A stretch of 64,000 nucleotides of DNA, from positions 1 through 64,000 of the forward strand of contig JAVTVY010033764.1 in assembly GCA_036873755.1 (NCBI GenBank), in the 5' to 3' direction. The translations under genes were made by a program, and so were the position numbers. Shown here piece by piece: positions 59,945 through 64,000 of the stretch. Source of the stretch: Hanleya hanleyi (lineage: Eukaryota; Mollusca; Polyplacophora; Lepidopleurida; Hanleyidae). The notes under the pieces are model-generated. The model made no database searches, had not been told where the DNA came from, and was given only the letters and a program-made list of their open reading frames with translations. Each line of letters opens with the position of its first letter. The first letter of the stretch is position 1.

Positions 59945-61387
59945 TTAATGACATTTTTATTAAATAACTCACTAAGTTATAAACAACCTTTTTTTTTCAT
60001 CGATTATAATACATGTATCAATGGATATTTTAGTACAGCGACTCCCCAAATCAGGATATATATTTCTTCCTTGGCAGTAGCCTTATTTCCCACGATTAAT
60101 GTGGTTTCGATGTACCACTATAGTCTTCAACCTGGGCGGAGTTCCTCAACGTAGAAAACGGGAGTCGAAAAGATAGAAGCAGATGAATTTTAATCATACA
60201 ATATATATCATGAAAGTAATATACTAATTTTATTTGATGAGAATGGTGAGGCAAAATACAACCTTGAAATATGGTGAATTGATCCAAATCCATTCCCGAT
60301 TTGAGAATCGAAGACCCATTGAGCCCCTAGTTTTCAACATCATCGTTCAGGTGTCGCATCTAATTTCTATCGTTACCATGCACACGTGATAGTGTTGGAT
60401 CACTGTTTTGTCGTCTGCTTGTGCCGGGCAAGTCACCCTCGCGTCACTACAGTCTATTTCAGTATGACTCATCTCACCTGATTTCACTGTTTGTGTACCG
60501 ATCGAAAATTATCACAGAAGGTACTGAATATCCGTTCAAAGTATGAGAATACAGTGACATAATTCAGAGAAGATCACGAATCGAGGATCATTCATCGTCA
60601 ACATCGCCATATTTAAAGTCATACTGGCCTGGACCTGCTTTCCCGTATTGGCCCGCCGTCATCATATTGGCCCGATTTATTGGCCATATGAAGCAGGCCG
60701 ATTTCCTTGTATTGTGTTCATATCATAGATAGTTATTTAATAATGTGTTTTATTGTCAGGTGTCTCATTATGAAGCATTAAGGGTCGAAGATCCATGACA
60801 GGCTTCAAAAATTCGAAACTGGAATGTTCGCTTCATATAAACATTCAGAATCAACTGCAAAGGTTGCTGAAAATAATGATACAAAATACTTTTTCATATC
60901 AAACATTAAGCATTTAAAATAAGATGTCGTGAGATAAGTGTATTGTCGTGAAATTTGAAGGCAACATTGTATATATGTGGAACTATATAAGCGCGCCTCA
61001 TGTTTAATAGGTTTGCCTCTGTTTCAAAGTTATTTCAAAGTTGAAGGGATCGCATCGTTCGTAATTATTCAAATTATTTAACATTGAGCTACTGTAAAAT
61101 TGTAAAATCAATTCTAGGACGAAACTAAAAAAATGGTTAACGCCTGTTTGGTTTGAATAAATGTACTATATTATCAGAATATGAAAGTTACAAAAAACTT
61201 TTGAAAGGAATTTTTTAAATTTGAAGACAATTTTCACAAACCGCTCTATTTGAATTAAACTAGTTCATATGTGGTAACTAGAATATCAAAGTTAGCAAAA
61301 ATTGCTAATTCCTCGAAAGAGTAGAAAATATATAAATCGTTTGTTGCGATGATGTATTACAATTAAACTGAGCAAAAATAAGGTATC
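59945..61387. other. No gene recognised; relative of the 59.8-kb palindrome
   Basis: At about 60620-60715, 'catactggcctgg', 'cccgtattggcccg', 'catattggcccg' and 'gaagcaggccg' resemble parts of the palindrome at 59822-59944. This is likely a decayed related copy. Nothing else is supported. Confidence 0.4.
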
Positions 61388-61705
61388 CAAATACAAGTGT
61401 CCAGTCCGTCATTCAATATTCAACCGTCTTCCATCAAAGAAATTCCGCATCCATATCCAAAGACCTAATTCATATAAAAACGCTAGTATCAACTAAAAAA
61501 ACAACAACACAATAATAGAAAACATTAACATAGGCCAGTTCCCTGCAAGAAAGAAGCGGTCAGCATTTTTCAATGATGCCGACAAGTCTTTAGACATCAT
61601 GATGTTTCAAATATATCAAATCATTATCGCTGATCAGTATTCTTAATCCGTATTATTATCGCTGCAAAGTCGTTATCTAGAGAATGATGTATCTCAACCA
61701 CGCTT
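61388..61705. repeat. Interspersed repeat, family A, copy 3 (left part)
   Basis: This matches 8166-8470: 'ccaaagacctaattcatat', 'cctgcaagaaagaagcggtc', 'tcaatgatgccgacaag', 'gctgatcagtattcttaatc' and 'ctagagaatgatgtatctca'. The core and right part are absent. A further core-like fragment lies at 62440-62560. Confidence 0.75.
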
Positions 61706-63194
61706 TCTAAGTTTCCAAATTTTACTGGTAGAGATCTTGGAACCCAACAATACCTCTCATCACACATTTCGCTTCAGATAAACATAATAAATGACCCTTA
61801 AATGTCAAGATCCCAAACATTTTCAAACCATCATATCTGATAGATCTCTGTACTTTTTATGATGATATTCCACAATATCAATATTCACAAAATCATAAAC
61901 AGGTAATTTGTTCATAGATGCTCGAGGCATATTATTGATATCCAATTGTCTCCTGTCAGTAGCTTAGTAATTCTAAGAAATTGTTATGAATGTTATATAT
62001 GTCACGAGAGGCCCTCACCATAAATGAGTAATAAACTTCCATTACATGTCTTGCCGACATCAGATAAATTGCCATTGCTATAAAAGACTAGCATTTGTTT
62101 TCACCCATCCTAGTAGATGACTAACAAATCAGCTGGCTATTTTATTGAAACACTAAAATGGTGACTGCAATATGGATATTTTGCTTTAAGGATCGATTGT
62201 ATGTCTAGAAATAGCGAACTATAACCATTGTATCATACAGTATAGTTAATAGTATTCTGCAACGATAGAATATACTCGTCTGGAGTATAAGGGAGCTTAA
62301 AATAGATCCGTAAACATGTTTCGGAAGAATAATGTTACAACTAATGTGTTAAGTAATAATATGTCATTGTGTTGGAGAAAGGCTGGCGAACTGACAAGAA
62401 GTTACATGACCACACAGGCCGATATAGTCTAACTGCATTCCTCTCAAAGACTTCGACGGATCAAGCGTGATTCTTCAGACATTCTGTATCTCAGCCACGC
62501 TTTTATTTTAGCTGCATGTTTGTGTGGACACCTTTACTGAAATGACCACACGGTCAAAAATTCAAATATCGATGAGCAAAGGATGTTATAGCTCTTTCAA
62601 CATATATGTTGGAAATTGGTGAGTTATGTGACCGTCAGATGTAAGAAATGGACCATAATAAAATAGAGAAAATATTAACATAGTACAAGTTCTTATTCAG
62701 AACACCAATCGGACTGACTGATCCCCACAGTTTGTAGCAGTAAAAAGTTGAGAATGTCAGTGAAATCTCCAACTGAAAAGTCGCCTTCACTTTGACTAAA
62801 CCCTTTAACAAATGTTTAATTTCGCGTTCGTACGATATCATACACTGAAAGCGGTAGATCGTTCAGCTTTAGGTACTTCAGAGGATTTCGGTACTTCACA
62901 AACCCGCACCCTATCAGGGAACACGGCCACTCTAAGGTATATACTAAAGGTTAATCGCTTCCTCCAATGCCAAGATCGTATCGACTCTAGCCATCAACCC
63001 TAAGTTTGTTGATGAAATGATGTATTTGGGCACTTCATCGTATCACGGGGGGAACTGTTCGCGGGAACGCACCCTGCAACTCGTTTACCCCAACCCGTCC
63101 TACACATGTTCCTTTGTAACAGTGTCACAAGGACATGTATGATTTCAGCGTTGTGATCAGGATAGAATAGACTATTTTATTCCGCTGATCACAG
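61706..63194. other. No gene recognised
   Basis: Apart from the family A/B core-like fragment at about 62440-62560 ('tgtatctcagccacgctttt'), nothing is supported. Confidence 0.4.
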
Positions 63195-63343
63195 CGCCCT
63201 CTAGAGGCATACAATCACAGTCAATTATTAGTCTCATGGCTAGTTTCTGGGGGCTCTCCAGTCGTTCAGTGTCATGTTGGGAGCAATTGCCCCAGACGAA
63301 TTAGCAGTAGTCCATATGTGGTAAAATAAATGAGTTATAAAAC
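63195..63343 (-). pseudogene. LINE fragment (post-RT 'LPHMDYC' region)
   Basis: The minus strand reads 'KLFYNSFILPHMDYC', a stop, then 'FVWGNCSQHDTERLES' and 'KLAMRLIIDCDC'. This is the conserved block following the RT thumb in CR1/L2/Jockey-like LINEs, where it is usually 'LPH.DYC..VWG'. Fewer than 50 codons remain. It abuts the plus-strand L1-like fragment head to head. Confidence 0.65.
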
Positions 63344-64000
63344 AGTTTTCCAAAATTATCGAGAGATTTATCGGATGAAATAGAAGGTATAATAACATAC
63401 AGTGAAGCTTTAACTTCGTTAAAACAGATGAAAAGTAATGAAAGTCCCGGGTCCGATGGATTTACCATGGAGTTCCTAAAAAAATTCTGGTTGGATATAG
63501 GGCGTTTTTGGCTTAGATCTGTAAATGAAGGATACTTGAAAGGGGAATTATCCATTACTCAAAGAGCGGGTATAATAACCATGATTCCCAAGGGTGGAAA
63601 ACCCCGTGATTTGATAAAAAATTGGAGGCCAATAACTTTGCTGAACTGCACATATAAAGTTGCATCAGCATGTATAGCAGGTCGGGTAAAAACTGTTCTT
63701 GATAAAATAATACATCAGGATCAAAAAGGCTTTCTGTCTGGTAGGTTTATTGGAGAAAATACTCGGATAATTTACGACATTATTGCGATGACAGAAAAGA
63801 AGGAGATCCCCGCTATGATTTTATCAATAGATTTTGAGAAAGCTTTTGATTCTGTTTCATGGAGTTTCTTAAACAAAGTGCTGCGAATGTTTAATTTTGG
63901 AACATCAATTCAGACCTGGGTTAAAGCGTTATATAATAATGTATATTCGCGATTAACGGTAAATGGCCATATGACGCAATCGTTTTCCTTGGGTAGGGGT
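63341..64000 (+). CDS. L1-like LINE reverse transcriptase, cut by window edge
   Basis: The frame is open from about 63341 to the window end with no stop (220 codons). Sequence begins inside ORF2, before the RT ('FPKLSRDLSDEIEG', 'YSEALTSLKQM'). It then has 'KSNESPGSDGFTMEFLKKF', 'NWRPITLLNCTYKVAS', 'DQKGFLSGRFIGENTR' and 'ILSIDFEKAFDSVSW' with the first catalytic Asp. The YADD motif would lie beyond the edge. The endonuclease is missing on the left, so the copy is 5'-truncated or joined to other sequence at about 63343. It could belong to the same L1-like group as the intronic insertion at 33627-35749, but the two cover different parts and cannot be compared. Confidence 0.85.

Noticed and set aside
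63301..63555. 84-codon minus-strand frame as one gene
   Set aside because: It is a chimera: the first part is antisense to the L1-like RT, and only the last ~15 codons belong to a real minus-strand LINE fragment.
1..64000. tRNA, rRNA or other structured RNA genes
   Set aside because: Scanning by eye for tRNA A/B boxes (such as GGTTCGANTCC) and rRNA signature blocks found nothing convincing. A covariance-model search would be needed to exclude them fully.

Overview
The window looks like eukaryotic, animal DNA. It is AT-rich and gene-poor, its one clear host gene has spliceosomal GT/AG introns, and LINE retrotransposons, minisatellites and long palindromes dominate. Several retroposon 3' ends carry the block 'gcgacgttaaac', and one DDE-integrase fragment is of a type common in marine invertebrates. 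My best guess is a mollusc, by pattern recognition only.

The one host gene I can support lies on the + strand at 31142-37010. It has three exons: 31142-31223, 32133-32394 and 36242-37010. Splice phases match exactly and give a 370-residue type II membrane carbohydrate sulfotransferase with both PAPS-binding motifs. A TATA-like box lies upstream, and two polyadenylation signals follow within about 35 bases of the stop. Intron 2 (3.8 kb) carries a young-looking 5'-truncated L1-like LINE with a 33-A tail, followed by a 151-bp palindrome.

From left to right: 0-9 kb holds interspersed repeats of two related modular families and a 41-bp minisatellite. 10-25.5 kb holds three long inverted repeats (near 10.2, 19.1 and 24.9 kb), a 30-bp array whose unit contains a 12-bp palindrome, and an 84-bp array that stays open as a hydrophobic 28-residue repeat. 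26 kb holds a frameshifted DDE-integrase fragment. 31-37 kb is the sulfotransferase. 38.7-43.4 kb holds a 77-bp and a 45-bp array. 45.7-55.2 kb is a graveyard of LINEs: an RNase H-bearing I-like element (minus), a nearly full endonuclease/RT LINE (plus) interrupted by a 63-bp SINE tail with a 14-bp target duplication, and two older minus-strand remnants. 55.2-57.4 kb holds a hairpin element, a 34-bp array and a degenerate ~170-bp array. 59.8 kb holds a 123-bp CpG-containing palindrome. The right edge cuts into the RT domain of another L1-like LINE.

No rRNA, tRNA, CRISPR or prokaryotic-type operon was seen. Most short open frames are chance or repeat artefacts. I do not see a convincing new gene system. 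The most unusual content is the density and architecture of tandem arrays and near-perfect palindromes, and the nested retroposition history around 46-52 kb.
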